A DNA stretch of 64,000 bases from an uncultured Pelagibacteraceae bacterium (lineage in GTDB: Bacteria > Pseudomonadota > Alphaproteobacteria > Pelagibacterales > Pelagibacteraceae), in the NCBI GenBank assembly GCA_902547535.1, contig CACCOB010000003.1, positions 124,001 through 188,000 on the forward strand. Direction: 5' to 3'. The position numbers and the translations under genes were made by a program. Positions within the stretch are counted from its first letter, which is position 1. The number at the start of each line of letters is the position of its first letter. This document shows, in pieces, positions 41,218 through 51,853 of the stretch. The notes under the pieces were generated by a model. That model searched no databases and had not been told where the DNA came from. It saw only the letters and a program-made list of their open reading frames with translations.

Positions 41218-44200
41218 TGAATATCCAAAAAAAAAATCGTGAATTATTAAAAAAAAATCATGTTTATGATGAGAAAATGGAACATGATGCATGTGGAGTA
41301 GGTCTTGTAGCTTCAACTGAGGGGCTAAAATCAAGAAAAGTAGTTGAATATGGAATTGAGGCTTTGAAAGCTGTTTGGCACAGGGGCGCTATTGATGCTG
41401 ATGGAAAAACAGGAGATGGAGCAGGAATACATATTGAGATACCTAAAGATTTTTTTGCAGAGAAAATAGAAATTACTGGACATAAACACGACAATTCAGA
41501 TTTATGTGTAGGAATGATCTTTCTTCCGAGGAACAATTTTGGTGGTCAAGAGCAATGTAGAACAATAGTAGAGAGTGAACTTACAAAAAAGAATTTTAAT
41601 ATATATGGATGGAGACAAGTACCGGTTGATCCATCTGTGCTTGGTGAAAAAGCTGAATTAACAAGACCTGAAATTGCTCAAGTTTTATTTACTCATAATG
41701 ACAAATCAATTGTTGGCAAAGATTTAGAGAGAATACTATACGAGACAAGAAGAAAAATTGAAAAAGAAGCTTTAAAAAATCAATTAAATAATTTTTATAT
41801 TTGCTCATTTAGTTCAAGATCAATTATTTACAAAGGAATGTTTCTTGCAGAAGCTTTGTCAGACTTTTATACAGATTTAAAAGATGAACGTTTTATTTCA
41901 AGATATGCAATTTTTCATCAGAGGTTTTCAACTAATACAGCACCAAGCTGGGATTTAGCTCAACCGTTTAGAGCTATCGCTCATAATGGTGAAATAAATA
42001 CACTTAAAGGTAACGTTAATTGGATGAATATACACCAAGAAGAAATGTTTAGTCCATTGTTTGATGATATGGAAAATTTGAAACCGGTTATTCCTGCTGG
42101 AAATTCTGACTCTGCATCATTAGACAATGTTTTTGAATTACTAAATATTTCTGGTCATTCAGCACCTTTAGCAAAACTTATGTTAATTCCAGATGCGTGG
42201 TCAAAAAAAAGTAAAGTTTTGCCAAAAGATCATCAACAATTATTCAATTTTTTAAATAGTACCATGGAACCTTGGGATGGGCCCGCTGCTGTTGCAGCGA
42301 CAGATAATGAGTGGGTAATTGTTGGAAGTGATAGAAATGGTCTAAGACCACTAAGATATACTGTTACAAGAGACAAACTTTTGTTTGCTGGATCTGAAAC
42401 GGGTATGATTGATTTAAATGAAAAGAAAATTGTTTCGAAAGGAAGACTTGGCCCTGGTGAAATATTGGGGGTTAGAATTGAAAAAGGAAAAGTTTATACA
42501 AACAATGCGATTAAGAACTATTTAGCAAAAGAATTTAAAAAGTTTAACAATCAGATCATTGATCTTGATAAAAAATTTCCAATAGAAAATGAAAAAAAAC
42601 AGTATTCAGGCTCTGATTTAAAAAAAATACAACACTGTTTTGGCTATAGCCTTGAGGATTTAGAACTAATCCTTCATCCTATGGCTGAAGATGCCAAAGA
42701 AGCAACTGGATCCATGGGTGATGATACACCTCTTGCTGTATTATCTGATAAATATAGGCCTCTTTACCATTTTTTTAGACAGAACTTCAGTCAAGTAACA
42801 AATCCTCCAATAGATTCTTTAAGAGAAAATAAGGTTATGAGTTTAAAAACTAGGTTTGGAAATCTGGGTAATATTCTTGATTTTTCAGATCTTACTGAGG
42901 AAAATATTTATGTTTTAGACAGTCCTATCCTCTCAAATAATCAGTTTGAAAAATTTGTAAAGTACTTTGGTGATAATTATAGAATTTTAAATTGTATATT
43001 CGATAAATACGAAACACTAGAAAATTCAATTCAAAAATTAAAAAAGGATTCAGAGAAAGCAGTCAGAGAAGGTGTAACACAACTAATTTTGTCAGATAAA
43101 AATATATCCGAAACAAAAATGCCAATGCCAATGCTTTTATGTATTGGAGCTATAAACACCCATTTAATAAAATTAGGCCTAAGAGGATATGTTTCTATCA
43201 ATGTTCAAACAGGAGATGCTCTTGATACACACTCATTTGCTACACTTATAGGTGTTGGAGCAACAACTGTAAATCCTTATCTTGCATTCGATAGTTTATT
43301 TCAAAGACATTCTAAAAAACTTTTTGGTAAATTTTCTTTTGATGAGTGTGTCAGTAGGTATATTAAATCTGTAAACTTTGGCCTGTTAAAAATAATGTCA
43401 AAGATGGGTATTTCTGTTTTAAGTTCATATAGAGGAGGATGTAATTTTGAAACAGTAGGACTAAGTAGAACAATTGTTAAAGATTATTTTCCAGGAGTAA
43501 TATCTAAAATTTCTGGAATTGGATTAAGTGGTATAGAAAAAAAAATAAGAGGTATACATAAAGATGCTTTTGACATTCATTCAAATATTTTACCCATAGG
43601 TGGAATTTATAGATATAGAAAAAATGGAGAAACTCACCAATATCAAGGAAAATTAATTCATCTTTTGCAAGCTGCAGTCGGATCAAATTCTTATGATACC
43701 TATAAAAAATATACTAAAGGAATCTATGGTTTAAAACCAATTAATTTGAGAGATTTAATTGACTTTAAAAATCAAGAAGCAATAGCAATTGATGAAGTTG
43801 AGCCAATAAGTGAAATCATGAAAAGATTTGGAAGTGGAAGTATGTCTCATGGTGCTTTATCAAAAGAGGCTCATGAAACTCTTGCTATGGGCATGAATAG
43901 GATAAAGGGTGCTTCTTGTAGCGGCGAAGGTGGAGAAGATGAAAAGAGATTTAAGGTTTTAGAAAATGGAGATAGTGCTAATTCAAGAGTAAAACAAATA
44001 GCTTCTGCAAGATTTGGTGTAACTATAAATTATTTAAATAACTGTAATGAAATTGAAATTAAAATTGCACAAGGTGCAAAACCTGGGGAAGGGGGTCAAT
44101 TACCTGGGTTTAAGGTTACAGAAGAAATAGCTAAATTAAGACACTCTACTCCAGGAGTGACATTAATTTCACCTCCGCCACATCATGACATTTACTCTAT

Positions 44201-45713
44201 CGAAGACCTTGCACAACTAATTTATGATTTAAAGCAAATTAATCCTAAGGCTAGAGTTGGTGTAAAATTAGTAGCTTCATCTGGAATAGGAACTATTGCT
44301 GCAGGTGTTGCTAAAGCAAAAGCTGATATCATTTTAATTTCTGGTCATAATGGTGGAACAGGGGCTACTCCTCAAACAAGCGTTAAATATGTTGGTATTC
44401 CATGGGAAATGGGACTGACAGAGGCAAACCAAGTTTTGACTTTAAATAAACTAAGACACCTTGTTACTCTGAGAACGGATGGAGGAATTAAAACTGGAAG
44501 AGATGTAGTTATGGCAGCAATGATGGGCGCAGAAGAGTTTGGTGTAGCTACTACAGCCCTTGTTGCAATGGGATGTATTATGGTAAGACAATGTCACTCT
44601 AACACTTGTCCAGTTGGTGTATGCACTCAAGATGATGAACTTAGGAAAAAATTTACTGGTACACCAGACAAGGTAGTGAACTTATTTTCTTTTATAGCGC
44701 AAGAAGTAAGAGAAATTCTAGCAAGTTTAGGTTTTAAGTCTCTTAATGAGGTCATTGGTAGAACGGACTTATTAAGACAAGTAAGTAAAGGATCACCAAA
44801 TTTGGATGATTTAGATTTAAATCCTTTATTTGTACAAGCTGACCCTGGTAAAAATAAAAGATATTGTGAGAAACCTATAATTAATAAGGTTCCAGATACA
44901 TTGGATCAAAAAATTTGGCCAGAGGTAGAAAACTTAATAGATAATAATTCTCCATTAGATAAAACATATGAAATAAAAAACACCGATAGAGCAGTGGGTA
45001 CAAGAATTTCTTATCATTTATATAAAAAATTTGGAAATAATAAATTAGAGGAAAATACTTTTTCACTCAATTTTAAAGGATCAGCTGGACAATCATTTGG
45101 TGCATTTGGGATTAAAGGACTTAAATTAATTTTAAAAGGAGATGCTAATGATTACGTTGCCAAAGGTTTATCTGGCGCATCTATAATAGTTAAACTTCCT
45201 GAGGAAAGTAATTTAGTCTCAAACGAAAATACTATTATAGGAAATACAGTCTTATATGGAGCAACATCGGGAACTTTATTAGCGGCAGGACAAGCGGGTG
45301 AAAGATTCGCAGTAAGAAACTCAGGAGCAACTGCGGTAGTTGAAGGTTGTGACTCAAATGGATGTGAGTATATGACAGGAGGTTCGATTGTAATATTAGG
45401 CAATGTTGGAGATAATTTTGGAGCAGGTATGACAGGTGGAATGGCTTTTGTATATGATCCTAACAATGAATTTCCAAAAAAAGCAAATCCAGAGACAATT
45501 ATTTGGCAAACACCCGAGACAGAGTTTTGGAAAAATAAGTTAAAGGAACTAGTCTCAAAACATTATCAAGAAACAGAGTCTAATGTTTCTAAAAATATAC
45601 TCGAAAATTTTGATGTGGAGATTAATAATTTTTTACAAGTTTGCCCAAAAGAAATGATAGATAAACTTGAAAATCCAATTACTAATAAAAGTATTGTTGG
45701 TAAAGCTAGTTAA
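41217..45713 (+). CDS. gltB: glutamate synthase (NADPH) large subunit
   Basis: Protein of 1498 residues that transfers the amide of glutamine to 2-oxoglutarate, forming two glutamates; with glutamine synthetase it assimilates ammonia. The glutaminase nucleophile is Cys26 in EHDACGVGLVA, implying removal of a 25-residue propeptide. A central linking domain, the FMN-binding synthase domain (GGTGATPQTS region), the [3Fe-4S] ligands CIMVRQCHSNTCPVGVC and the C-terminal GXGXG beta-helix (GNTVLYGATSGTLLAAGQAG) appear in order. Translation is coupled to gltD. Confidence 0.98.
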   Translation: MNIQKKNRELLKKNHVYDEKMEHDACGVGLVASTEGLKSRKVVEYGIEALKAVWHRGAIDADGKTGDGAGIHIEIPKDFFAEKIEITGHKHDNSDLCVGMIFLPRNNFGGQEQCRTIVESELTKKNFNIYGWRQVPVDPSVLGEKAELTRPEIAQVLFTHNDKSIVGKDLERILYETRRKIEKEALKNQLNNFYICSFSSRSIIYKGMFLAEALSDFYTDLKDERFISRYAIFHQRFSTNTAPSWDLAQPFRAIAHNGEINTLKGNVNWMNIHQEEMFSPLFDDMENLKPVIPAGNSDSASLDNVFELLNISGHSAPLAKLMLIPDAWSKKSKVLPKDHQQLFNFLNSTMEPWDGPAAVAATDNEWVIVGSDRNGLRPLRYTVTRDKLLFAGSETGMIDLNEKKIVSKGRLGPGEILGVRIEKGKVYTNNAIKNYLAKEFKKFNNQIIDLDKKFPIENEKKQYSGSDLKKIQHCFGYSLEDLELILHPMAEDAKEATGSMGDDTPLAVLSDKYRPLYHFFRQNFSQVTNPPIDSLRENKVMSLKTRFGNLGNILDFSDLTEENIYVLDSPILSNNQFEKFVKYFGDNYRILNCIFDKYETLENSIQKLKKDSEKAVREGVTQLILSDKNISETKMPMPMLLCIGAINTHLIKLGLRGYVSINVQTGDALDTHSFATLIGVGATTVNPYLAFDSLFQRHSKKLFGKFSFDECVSRYIKSVNFGLLKIMSKMGISVLSSYRGGCNFETVGLSRTIVKDYFPGVISKISGIGLSGIEKKIRGIHKDAFDIHSNILPIGGIYRYRKNGETHQYQGKLIHLLQAAVGSNSYDTYKKYTKGIYGLKPINLRDLIDFKNQEAIAIDEVEPISEIMKRFGSGSMSHGALSKEAHETLAMGMNRIKGASCSGEGGEDEKRFKVLENGDSANSRVKQIASARFGVTINYLNNCNEIEIKIAQGAKPGEGGQLPGFKVTEEIAKLRHSTPGVTLISPPPHHDIYSIEDLAQLIYDLKQINPKARVGVKLVASSGIGTIAAGVAKAKADIILISGHNGGTGATPQTSVKYVGIPWEMGLTEANQVLTLNKLRHLVTLRTDGGIKTGRDVVMAAMMGAEEFGVATTALVAMGCIMVRQCHSNTCPVGVCTQDDELRKKFTGTPDKVVNLFSFIAQEVREILASLGFKSLNEVIGRTDLLRQVSKGSPNLDDLDLNPLFVQADPGKNKRYCEKPIINKVPDTLDQKIWPEVENLIDNNSPLDKTYEIKNTDRAVGTRISYHLYKKFGNNKLEENTFSLNFKGSAGQSFGAFGIKGLKLILKGDANDYVAKGLSGASIIVKLPEESNLVSNENTIIGNTVLYGATSGTLLAAGQAGERFAVRNSGATAVVEGCDSNGCEYMTGGSIVILGNVGDNFGAGMTGGMAFVYDPNNEFPKKANPETIIWQTPETEFWKNKLKELVSKHYQETESNVSKNILENFDVEINNFLQVCPKEMIDKLENPITNKSIVGKAS

Positions 45714-46467
45714 TTTTTTCAATTATATTTTGTAGTTCTTTACAAATTATAATTAAATTTTTACTTGAGGAGAGACTATGATCTCCATTTTTTATTATTA
45801 TAAGCTTTTTATCTGCTTTAGGAAAAGTTTTTAAAACCATTCTTGAGTATTTTACAGGCACTACCTCATCTTTTTGTCCGTGAACCATTGTGACAGGGAT
45901 GGTGTTATTTAATTTTTTATTAAGAACTTTATTTGTAGCTTTTTTTCCATCAAAAATAAGCTGTTTAGTAATTAAGTATTCATAATCGCCATTTTTAATT
46001 TTAGAAATTCCTTTTTTGATTATTTCATCTTTTGTTTTTTTTGGAAATTTTTTCCACATAATTCTTGTTAGAAACTCAGGTGCAGATCCAATACCTAGGA
46101 AGCCTTTAATTTGAGAAGTAAAATATCTGTGCATTATCATCGAAATCCATCCACCCATACTCGAGCCAATTAGAATAAAATCATTTTTTTTTACTATTTT
46201 ATTAATTGCAGTCTTAGCGTCATTTGACCATTTTGTAATATTACCTTTTGTAAACTCTCCTGAAGACCTTCCATGACCAAAATATTCTAACGCCAAAAAC
46301 CCTAATTTATTTTTAATGCTAAAGTTTAAAAATTTTTTAGGTTTGTCCCCATCTATATCTGATGCAAAGCCGGGCAAAAAAACTATGTAGAGATTTTTTT
46401 TATAATTATTTGCTATATATCTTAGTTTTTTAGATTTAGAAATTCTTAGAAATTTATTTTTTTTCAT
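45706..46467 (-). CDS. alpha/beta hydrolase
   Basis: Soluble serine hydrolase of 253 residues. The oxyanion region is FLPGFASDIDGDKP, the nucleophile elbow GSSMGG near residue 104, the acid in HGQKDEVVP and the histidine in NGDHSLS. The arrangement resembles short esterase/thioesterase families including ABHD10-like proteins; substrate unknown. It meets gltB tail-to-tail with an eight-base overlap and is divergent from the glycosyltransferase gene. Confidence 0.85.
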   Translation of the reverse strand: MKKNKFLRISKSKKLRYIANNYKKNLYIVFLPGFASDIDGDKPKKFLNFSIKNKLGFLALEYFGHGRSSGEFTKGNITKWSNDAKTAINKIVKKNDFILIGSSMGGWISMIMHRYFTSQIKGFLGIGSAPEFLTRIMWKKFPKKTKDEIIKKGISKIKNGDYEYLITKQLIFDGKKATNKVLNKKLNNTIPVTMVHGQKDEVVPVKYSRMVLKTFPKADKKLIIIKNGDHSLSSSKNLIIICKELQNIIEKIN

Positions 46468-46506
46468 ATAAAGTAATCATATTGACTAGGTATATATTAT
46501 TATCAC

Positions 46507-47661
46507 ATGCAGTCTAAATTAAAAGTACTACAGGTAATTCCTAAGTTAGGTTATGGTGGTGCAGAAACTGGTTGTTACGACATTGCACATTACTTGCCAG
46601 AAAATAATGTTGAATCATATCTCATTACAAGCGGTGGTGAACTCCTACAATATATAGACAGAAAAAAAGTCAAACTCATAAAACTTCCTGTTCACTCAAA
46701 AAATCCTATACTCATTTTTATAAATTCACTAATTATTTCTGCAATAATTCTATTAAATGGGATAAATATTGTTCATGCTAGAAGTAGAGCACCTGCATGG
46801 TCATGTTTAATTGCAACAAAAATTACAAGAAGAAAGTTTGTTACGACTTTTCATGGAACTTATAACTTTAAAAGTAAATTAAAAAAACTTTATAACTCGG
46901 TTATGGTTAGATCGGATTTAATTATTGCTGGATCTAATTTTATTTTTTCACACATCAAAGAAAAATATGCAGAATATCTATCAGATAAAAAAAAATTACT
47001 TTCTATATTTAGAGGTATAAATACGGATTATTTTGATCCTTCCACTACATTAGAAGCTGATGAAGATAAATTATTTAAGTCATGGGACTTGATAGTTGGA
47101 AAAAAAATTATTTTGTTGCCAGGAAGACTTACAGCTTGGAAGGGGCAAGAGATGTTTTTAGAAGCATTAAGTAAAGTAAATATTCAGTTAGGTAACGATT
47201 CATTCATTGCAGTAATTTTAGGTAATGACCAAGGGCGAGATCTTTATAAAAAAAAATTAATTAGACTTGTTGAACAATATAGACTTACAAAACAAATAAG
47301 ATTTATTAATCATTGCAAAAACATGCCACTAGCTTACAAAATATCTGACATTGTTGTCTCTGCATCAATTGAACCGGAGGCCTTTGGAAGAGTTGCGGTA
47401 GAAGCTCAATCTATGCAAAAATTAATTCTGGCTAGTAATATTGGTGGATCAAATGAGACAGTTATTGATGGAAAATCTGGAATATTATTTAAAGCAGGTG
47501 ACACTGATGATTTATCAAAAAAAATTATACAAGTAATGAATTTAGATCCTAATGAAATTTCAAAAATGGGTAATTTTGGAAGAGAAAATGCTGTAAAGAA
47601 ATTTAATGTTGAAAAAATGTGTTTTTCTACTTATTCAGAGTACAAAAAACTAATTTATTAA
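46507..47661 (+). CDS. GT4-family glycosyltransferase
   Basis: GT-B fold glycosyltransferase of 384 residues, probably acting in lipopolysaccharide or surface glycan synthesis at the inner membrane. The N-terminal acceptor domain has GYGGAETGCYDIA and the C-terminal donor domain has LPGRLTAWKGQE and the EX7E motif EPEAFGRVAVEAQSM. Donor and acceptor are unknown. A TATTAT box ends six bases before the ATG. Its stop overlaps the thrS start as TAATG, so an envelope gene heads a translation gene run. Confidence 0.9.
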   Translation: MQSKLKVLQVIPKLGYGGAETGCYDIAHYLPENNVESYLITSGGELLQYIDRKKVKLIKLPVHSKNPILIFINSLIISAIILLNGINIVHARSRAPAWSCLIATKITRRKFVTTFHGTYNFKSKLKKLYNSVMVRSDLIIAGSNFIFSHIKEKYAEYLSDKKKLLSIFRGINTDYFDPSTTLEADEDKLFKSWDLIVGKKIILLPGRLTAWKGQEMFLEALSKVNIQLGNDSFIAVILGNDQGRDLYKKKLIRLVEQYRLTKQIRFINHCKNMPLAYKISDIVVSASIEPEAFGRVAVEAQSMQKLILASNIGGSNETVIDGKSGILFKAGDTDDLSKKIIQVMNLDPNEISKMGNFGRENAVKKFNVEKMCFSTYSEYKKLIY

Positions 47662-49577
47662 TGCCAAATATTACATTACCTGACGGAAAAAAAATAAATT
47701 TTGAAAAAAGTATTTCAGGTTTTGAGGTTGCTGAAAAAATCAGTAAATCTTTATCAAAGCAGGCATTATTAATCAGTGTTGATGGAGAATTAAAAGATTT
47801 AAATCACAATATTTCAAAAGACTCCTCAATTAAGATATTTACATCAAAAGATAAAGAGGGATTGGAAACTATAAGACATGATACTGCACATATATTAGCT
47901 ATGGCAGTTCAAGAATTGTTTCCAGGCACACAGGTCACAATAGGTCCTGTTATTGAAGATGGATTTTATTATGATTTTGCTAGAAAGGAACCTTTCACCT
48001 CTGAAGATCTAGAAAAAATAGAGAATAAAATGAGAGAAATTGTAGATAGAGACGAAAAAACTTACAGAGAAGTTTGGAAAAGAAATGATGCAATTGAACA
48101 TTTTAAAAAAAAAGGAGAAATATATAAAGCAGAAATAATAGAGAGCATTCCAGAGGGAGAAGAAGTATCTTTATATTTCCATGGTGATTGGCATGATTTA
48201 TGCAGAGGTCCCCACTTAACTTCAACTGGTAAAATTGGAAAATTTTTTAAATTAACAAAAGTCTCTGGTGCTTATTGGAGAGGCGATTCAAATAATGAAA
48301 TGTTACAAAGAGTTTATGGTACTAGTTGGTCCACTCAAAAAGAGTTAGACGATTATTTAACAAGAATCGAAGAAGCAGAAAAGAGAGACCATAGAAAAAT
48401 TGGTAAAGAAATGGATCTGTTTCATTTCAGAGAAGAGAGTCCTGGATCAGTATTTTGGCATCAAAAAGGATGGAACTTATTTCAGAAACTTATTTCTTAT
48501 ATGAGAATGAAGCAAGAAACTGCGGGATATCAGGAAATAAATACTCCGGAAATATTAGATCGATCACTTTGGGAAAAATCTGGTCACTGGGAAAAATTTG
48601 GTGCAAATATGTATACTTCTACTACTCCTGATGAAAAAGTTTTTGCTATAAAACCAATGAATTGTCCTGGTTGCGTTCAGGTCTTTAATCAAGGTTTAAA
48701 AAGTTATAGGGATTTACCATTAAAAATGTCAGAGTTTGGAAAAGTTCATAGGTACGAACCTTCTGGAGCTCTTCACGGATTATTGCGTGTAAGGGCATTT
48801 ACTCAAGATGATGCGCATATCTTCTGCACAGAAGAACAAATTACACAGGAATGTTTAAGCGTAACAAATTTGATTTTAGAAATATATAAAGATTTAGGAT
48901 TTGAAGAGGTAATTTTAAAATATTCTGATCGACCAGACCTAAGAGTTGGGGACGATAAAGTTTGGGATAAATCGGAAGCAGCACTATTGGAAGCAATAAA
49001 AGCAACAAAATTAGAGTACTCTATTAATAAGGGCGAAGGTGCTTTTTATGGTCCTAAGATAGAATTTGTTTTAAGGGATGCAATTGGAAGAGATTGGCAA
49101 TGTGGAACTTTACAGGTTGATCTTAATTTACCAGGTAGATTAGGTGCATCGTTTGTAGATAGAGATGGAAACAAAAAAGTACCAGTCATGCTACACAGAG
49201 CTTTATTTGGATCATTAGAAAGATTTATAGGAATTTTAATAGAAAATTATTCTGGAAAGTTACCCTTTTGGCTTTGTCCAGTCCAAACTATAGTTATTCC
49301 AATCTCAAGTGATTTTGATGAATATGCAAAACAAGTAAATAATGAATTAAAAAAAGTCGGTTTAAGTTCTGAAGTTGATTTAAAAAATCATAATTTGAAT
49401 TACAAAATTAGGGAACATTCATTAACTAAAGTCCCAATGCTACTAATATGTGGAAAAAAAGAAGTTGACAGTAACACAGTAACTATTAGAAGATTGGATT
49501 CTAAAAAACAGGAAACTATGGAATTAAAAGAATTCTTAATACAATATTCTGCTTTAAATAAAGCACCTTCAATTTAA
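47661..49577 (+). CDS. thrS: threonine-tRNA ligase
   Basis: Class II aminoacyl-tRNA synthetase of 638 residues. An N-terminal TGS domain (about 1-60) and the editing domain (HDTAHILAMAVQELFPG) precede the catalytic core with PMNCPGCVQVF (zinc cysteine), motif 2 around FGKVHRYEPSGALHGLLRVR and motif 3 VMLHRALFGSLERF, then the anticodon-binding domain. I chose the ATG at 47661, which overlaps the glycosyltransferase stop (TAATG), over an upstream TTG frame extension. Confidence 0.97.
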   Translation: MPNITLPDGKKINFEKSISGFEVAEKISKSLSKQALLISVDGELKDLNHNISKDSSIKIFTSKDKEGLETIRHDTAHILAMAVQELFPGTQVTIGPVIEDGFYYDFARKEPFTSEDLEKIENKMREIVDRDEKTYREVWKRNDAIEHFKKKGEIYKAEIIESIPEGEEVSLYFHGDWHDLCRGPHLTSTGKIGKFFKLTKVSGAYWRGDSNNEMLQRVYGTSWSTQKELDDYLTRIEEAEKRDHRKIGKEMDLFHFREESPGSVFWHQKGWNLFQKLISYMRMKQETAGYQEINTPEILDRSLWEKSGHWEKFGANMYTSTTPDEKVFAIKPMNCPGCVQVFNQGLKSYRDLPLKMSEFGKVHRYEPSGALHGLLRVRAFTQDDAHIFCTEEQITQECLSVTNLILEIYKDLGFEEVILKYSDRPDLRVGDDKVWDKSEAALLEAIKATKLEYSINKGEGAFYGPKIEFVLRDAIGRDWQCGTLQVDLNLPGRLGASFVDRDGNKKVPVMLHRALFGSLERFIGILIENYSGKLPFWLCPVQTIVIPISSDFDEYAKQVNNELKKVGLSSEVDLKNHNLNYKIREHSLTKVPMLLICGKKEVDSNTVTIRRLDSKKQETMELKEFLIQYSALNKAPSI

Positions 49578-50123
49578 GTGGCAGATTTTAAACAAAACTA
49601 CTTTCAGAAAAGAACTAAGCCTAAAGGTCCTAGAACCAACCAAAGGATAACTTCTCAAGATGTGCAAGTTATTGGAAGTGATGGAGACAATTTAGGTATT
49701 CTTAATTTACAAGATGCAATCAATAGAGCAAAGGATCAAGGTTTAGATTTAATTGAAATAGCTCCAAATGCAAAGCCTCCAGTTTGCAAAATAATGGATA
49801 TGGGAAAATATAAATATGACTCTCAAAAAAAAGCAAATAAAGCAAAGAAAAAGCAAAAAAAGATAGAGTTAAAAGAGATTAAATTAAGACCTGTTACGGA
49901 GGTACATGATTATACTTTTAAAATTAAAAATGCTCAAAAATTTATTGCTAAAGGAGATAAGGTAAAATTTACAATAAGATTTAAAGGTAGAGAATTACAG
50001 CATTCAAGTTTGGGTAATGAGTTAATGGATAAGATCAAACAGGATATGGAGACTGTTGGACGAGTTGAGCTTCAGCCTAAGTTTGATGGCAAACAAATGA
50101 TCATGGTTATCCAGCCTTTATAA
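49578..50123 (+). CDS. infC: translation initiation factor IF-3
   Basis: Two-domain initiation factor of 181 residues that prevents subunit joining and checks start-codon pairing. N-domain begins with TNQRITSQDVQVIGSDGDN; the C-domain has IKLRPVTEVHDYTFKIKNA; a lysine-rich linker lies between. The start is GTG directly after the thrS stop with no gap. IF-3 genes often use unusual starts for autoregulation (AUU in E. coli); GTG here is a mild form. Followed by rpmI and rplT, the classic infC operon. Confidence 0.97.
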   Translation: MADFKQNYFQKRTKPKGPRTNQRITSQDVQVIGSDGDNLGILNLQDAINRAKDQGLDLIEIAPNAKPPVCKIMDMGKYKYDSQKKANKAKKKQKKIELKEIKLRPVTEVHDYTFKIKNAQKFIAKGDKVKFTIRFKGRELQHSSLGNELMDKIKQDMETVGRVELQPKFDGKQMIMVIQPL

Positions 50124-50177
50124 GACTTATTTCTGGTTGTAAATTAATATTAATATTTGTATAACCCCTCAAAAATT

Positions 50178-50384
50178 ATGCCTAAATTAAAAACAAAAAG
50201 TTCAGCAAAAAAAAGATTTAAAATTTCAGCTAAAGGTAAAGTTATAACTGCTCAAGCTGGTAAAAGACATGGTATGATTAAAAGAACTAATTCACAGATA
50301 AGAAAGCAAAGAGGAACTACGGTAATGTCTAAACAAGATGGTAAAATTGTAAAATCTTACATGCCGTATAATCTAAGAGGATAA
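50178..50384 (+). CDS. rpmI: 50S ribosomal protein L35
   Basis: Small basic protein of 68 residues of the large subunit. [20 protein letters not shown] and the RHGMIKRT and QRGTT-type segments identify it. The ATG at 50178 is the family start; an upstream TTG-frame extension is not. One base separates its stop from rplT. Confidence 0.97.
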   Translation: MPKLKTKSSAKKRFKISAKGKVITAQAGKRHGMIKRTNSQIRKQRGTTVMSKQDGKIVKSYMPYNLRG

Positions 50385-50385
50385 T

Positions 50386-50742
50386 ATGGCTAGAGTAAAA
50401 CGAGGTGTAACAAGTAGAGCTAAACATAAAAAAGTATTAAAAGCTGTTAAAGGTCAGTGGGGCAGAAGAAAGAACACTATAAGAGTAGCCAGGCAAGCAA
50501 TGGAAAAAGCTATGCAGTATGCCTATAGAGATAGAAGAAACAAAAAAAGAGACTTTAAGTCACTTTGGATTCAGAGAATTAACGCTGGAGTTAGATCTGA
50601 AGGTTTAACGTATTCTAAATTTATAAATGGCCTAAGCAAAACAGGTATTAAAATAGATAGAAAAATACTTGCTGAAATAGCTTATGACAATCCAGAAGCA
50701 TTTAAAACTATAGTTAAAAAAGCTCAAGCAGCATTAAACTAA
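50386..50742 (+). CDS. rplT: 50S ribosomal protein L20
   Basis: Large-subunit assembly protein of 118 residues binding 23S r[42 protein letters not shown] and the [18 protein letters not shown] tail are characteristic. AGAGG within the rpmI 3' end, a few bases before the ATG, serves as ribosome binding site. L20 represses its own operon in enterobacteria by binding the leader; whether that occurs here is not visible. Confidence 0.98.
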   Translation: MARVKRGVTSRAKHKKVLKAVKGQWGRRKNTIRVARQAMEKAMQYAYRDRRNKKRDFKSLWIQRINAGVRSEGLTYSKFINGLSKTGIKIDRKILAEIAYDNPEAFKTIVKKAQAALN

Positions 50743-50785
50743 TTTTCATTGTTGTTTTTCTAGAGTTAACAAATATTCTACGAAT

Positions 50786-51853
50786 ATGTCCGATATAAAA
50801 AAAATTAAAGAAGAATATTTAAAAAAATTAGACAACAATCTAGAAGTAGAAAGTGTAAATCAAATAAAAACTGAATTGTTTGGTAAAAATGGACAAATTT
50901 CTAATTCTTTTAAAACATTAGGCTCATTACCCAATGATGAGAGAAAAAAATTTGCATCAGACTTAAACTCAATAAAAGATGAATTACAAGAAAAAATAAA
51001 TTCTAAACTTCAAGAAATTGAAATTAAAGAGATTAACTCTAAACTTGAGAATGAAAAATTGGATGTTACTTTACCTGAGAGAGAAATAAATCAAGGAAAA
51101 ATACATCCTGTTTCGCAAGTTATTGATGAGATATCCTCAATATTTTCTGAAATCGGCTTTAGTGTAGAAGAAGGGCCAGATGTAGAGAATGAGCACTATA
51201 ATTTTACTGCATTAAATACTCCTGATAATCATCCAGCAAGAGATATGCATGACACTTTTTATTTAGATAATAATAAAGAAATATTATTAAGAACTCATAC
51301 ATCTCCTGTACAAGTTAGAACAATGTTGAATGGAAAACCTCCATTTAAGATTATAGCTCCTGGAAGAACATATAGATCTGATAGTGATCAAACACATTCA
51401 CCAATGTTTCATCAAGTTGAAGGACTTCATATTGATAAAAATATAAATATGGGTCATTTAAAAGGTTGTTTGAACTACTTTATAAAATCTTTTTTTGAGG
51501 TTGATAAAATTAAAATGAGATTTAGACCTAGTCATTTTCCTTTTACTGAACCATCTGCAGAGGTTGATATTGGTTACGAGTTAAAAGACGGAAAAATAGT
51601 TATTGGTGAGGGAGATAAATGGTTAGAAATTCTTGGATGTGGAATGGTACACCCAAATGTCTTGAAAAATGTAAACGTAAATCCAGATAAATACCAAGGC
51701 TATGCTTTTGGTATTGGTATTGATAGACTTGGAATGTTGAAATATGGCATAAATGATCTAAGAGCTTTTTTTGAGACTGACTATAGATGGCTCAATCACT
51801 TTGGTTTTGATCCGTTGGATGTTCCATCAAATTACAGAGGTCTAAGCAGATGA
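50786..51853 (+). CDS. pheS: phenylalanine-tRNA ligase alpha subunit
   Basis: Catalytic subunit of 355 residues of the alpha2-beta2 synthetase. An N-terminal coiled-coil (about 1-95) contacts tRNA; the class II core shows [35 protein letters not shown] and the C-terminal [16 protein letters not shown] motif 3. It overlaps pheT by four bases (ATGA), matching equal subunit stoichiometry. Confidence 0.97.
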   Translation: MSDIKKIKEEYLKKLDNNLEVESVNQIKTELFGKNGQISNSFKTLGSLPNDERKKFASDLNSIKDELQEKINSKLQEIEIKEINSKLENEKLDVTLPEREINQGKIHPVSQVIDEISSIFSEIGFSVEEGPDVENEHYNFTALNTPDNHPARDMHDTFYLDNNKEILLRTHTSPVQVRTMLNGKPPFKIIAPGRTYRSDSDQTHSPMFHQVEGLHIDKNINMGHLKGCLNYFIKSFFEVDKIKMRFRPSHFPFTEPSAEVDIGYELKDGKIVIGEGDKWLEILGCGMVHPNVLKNVNVNPDKYQGYAFGIGIDRLGMLKYGINDLRAFFETDYRWLNHFGFDPLDVPSNYRGLSR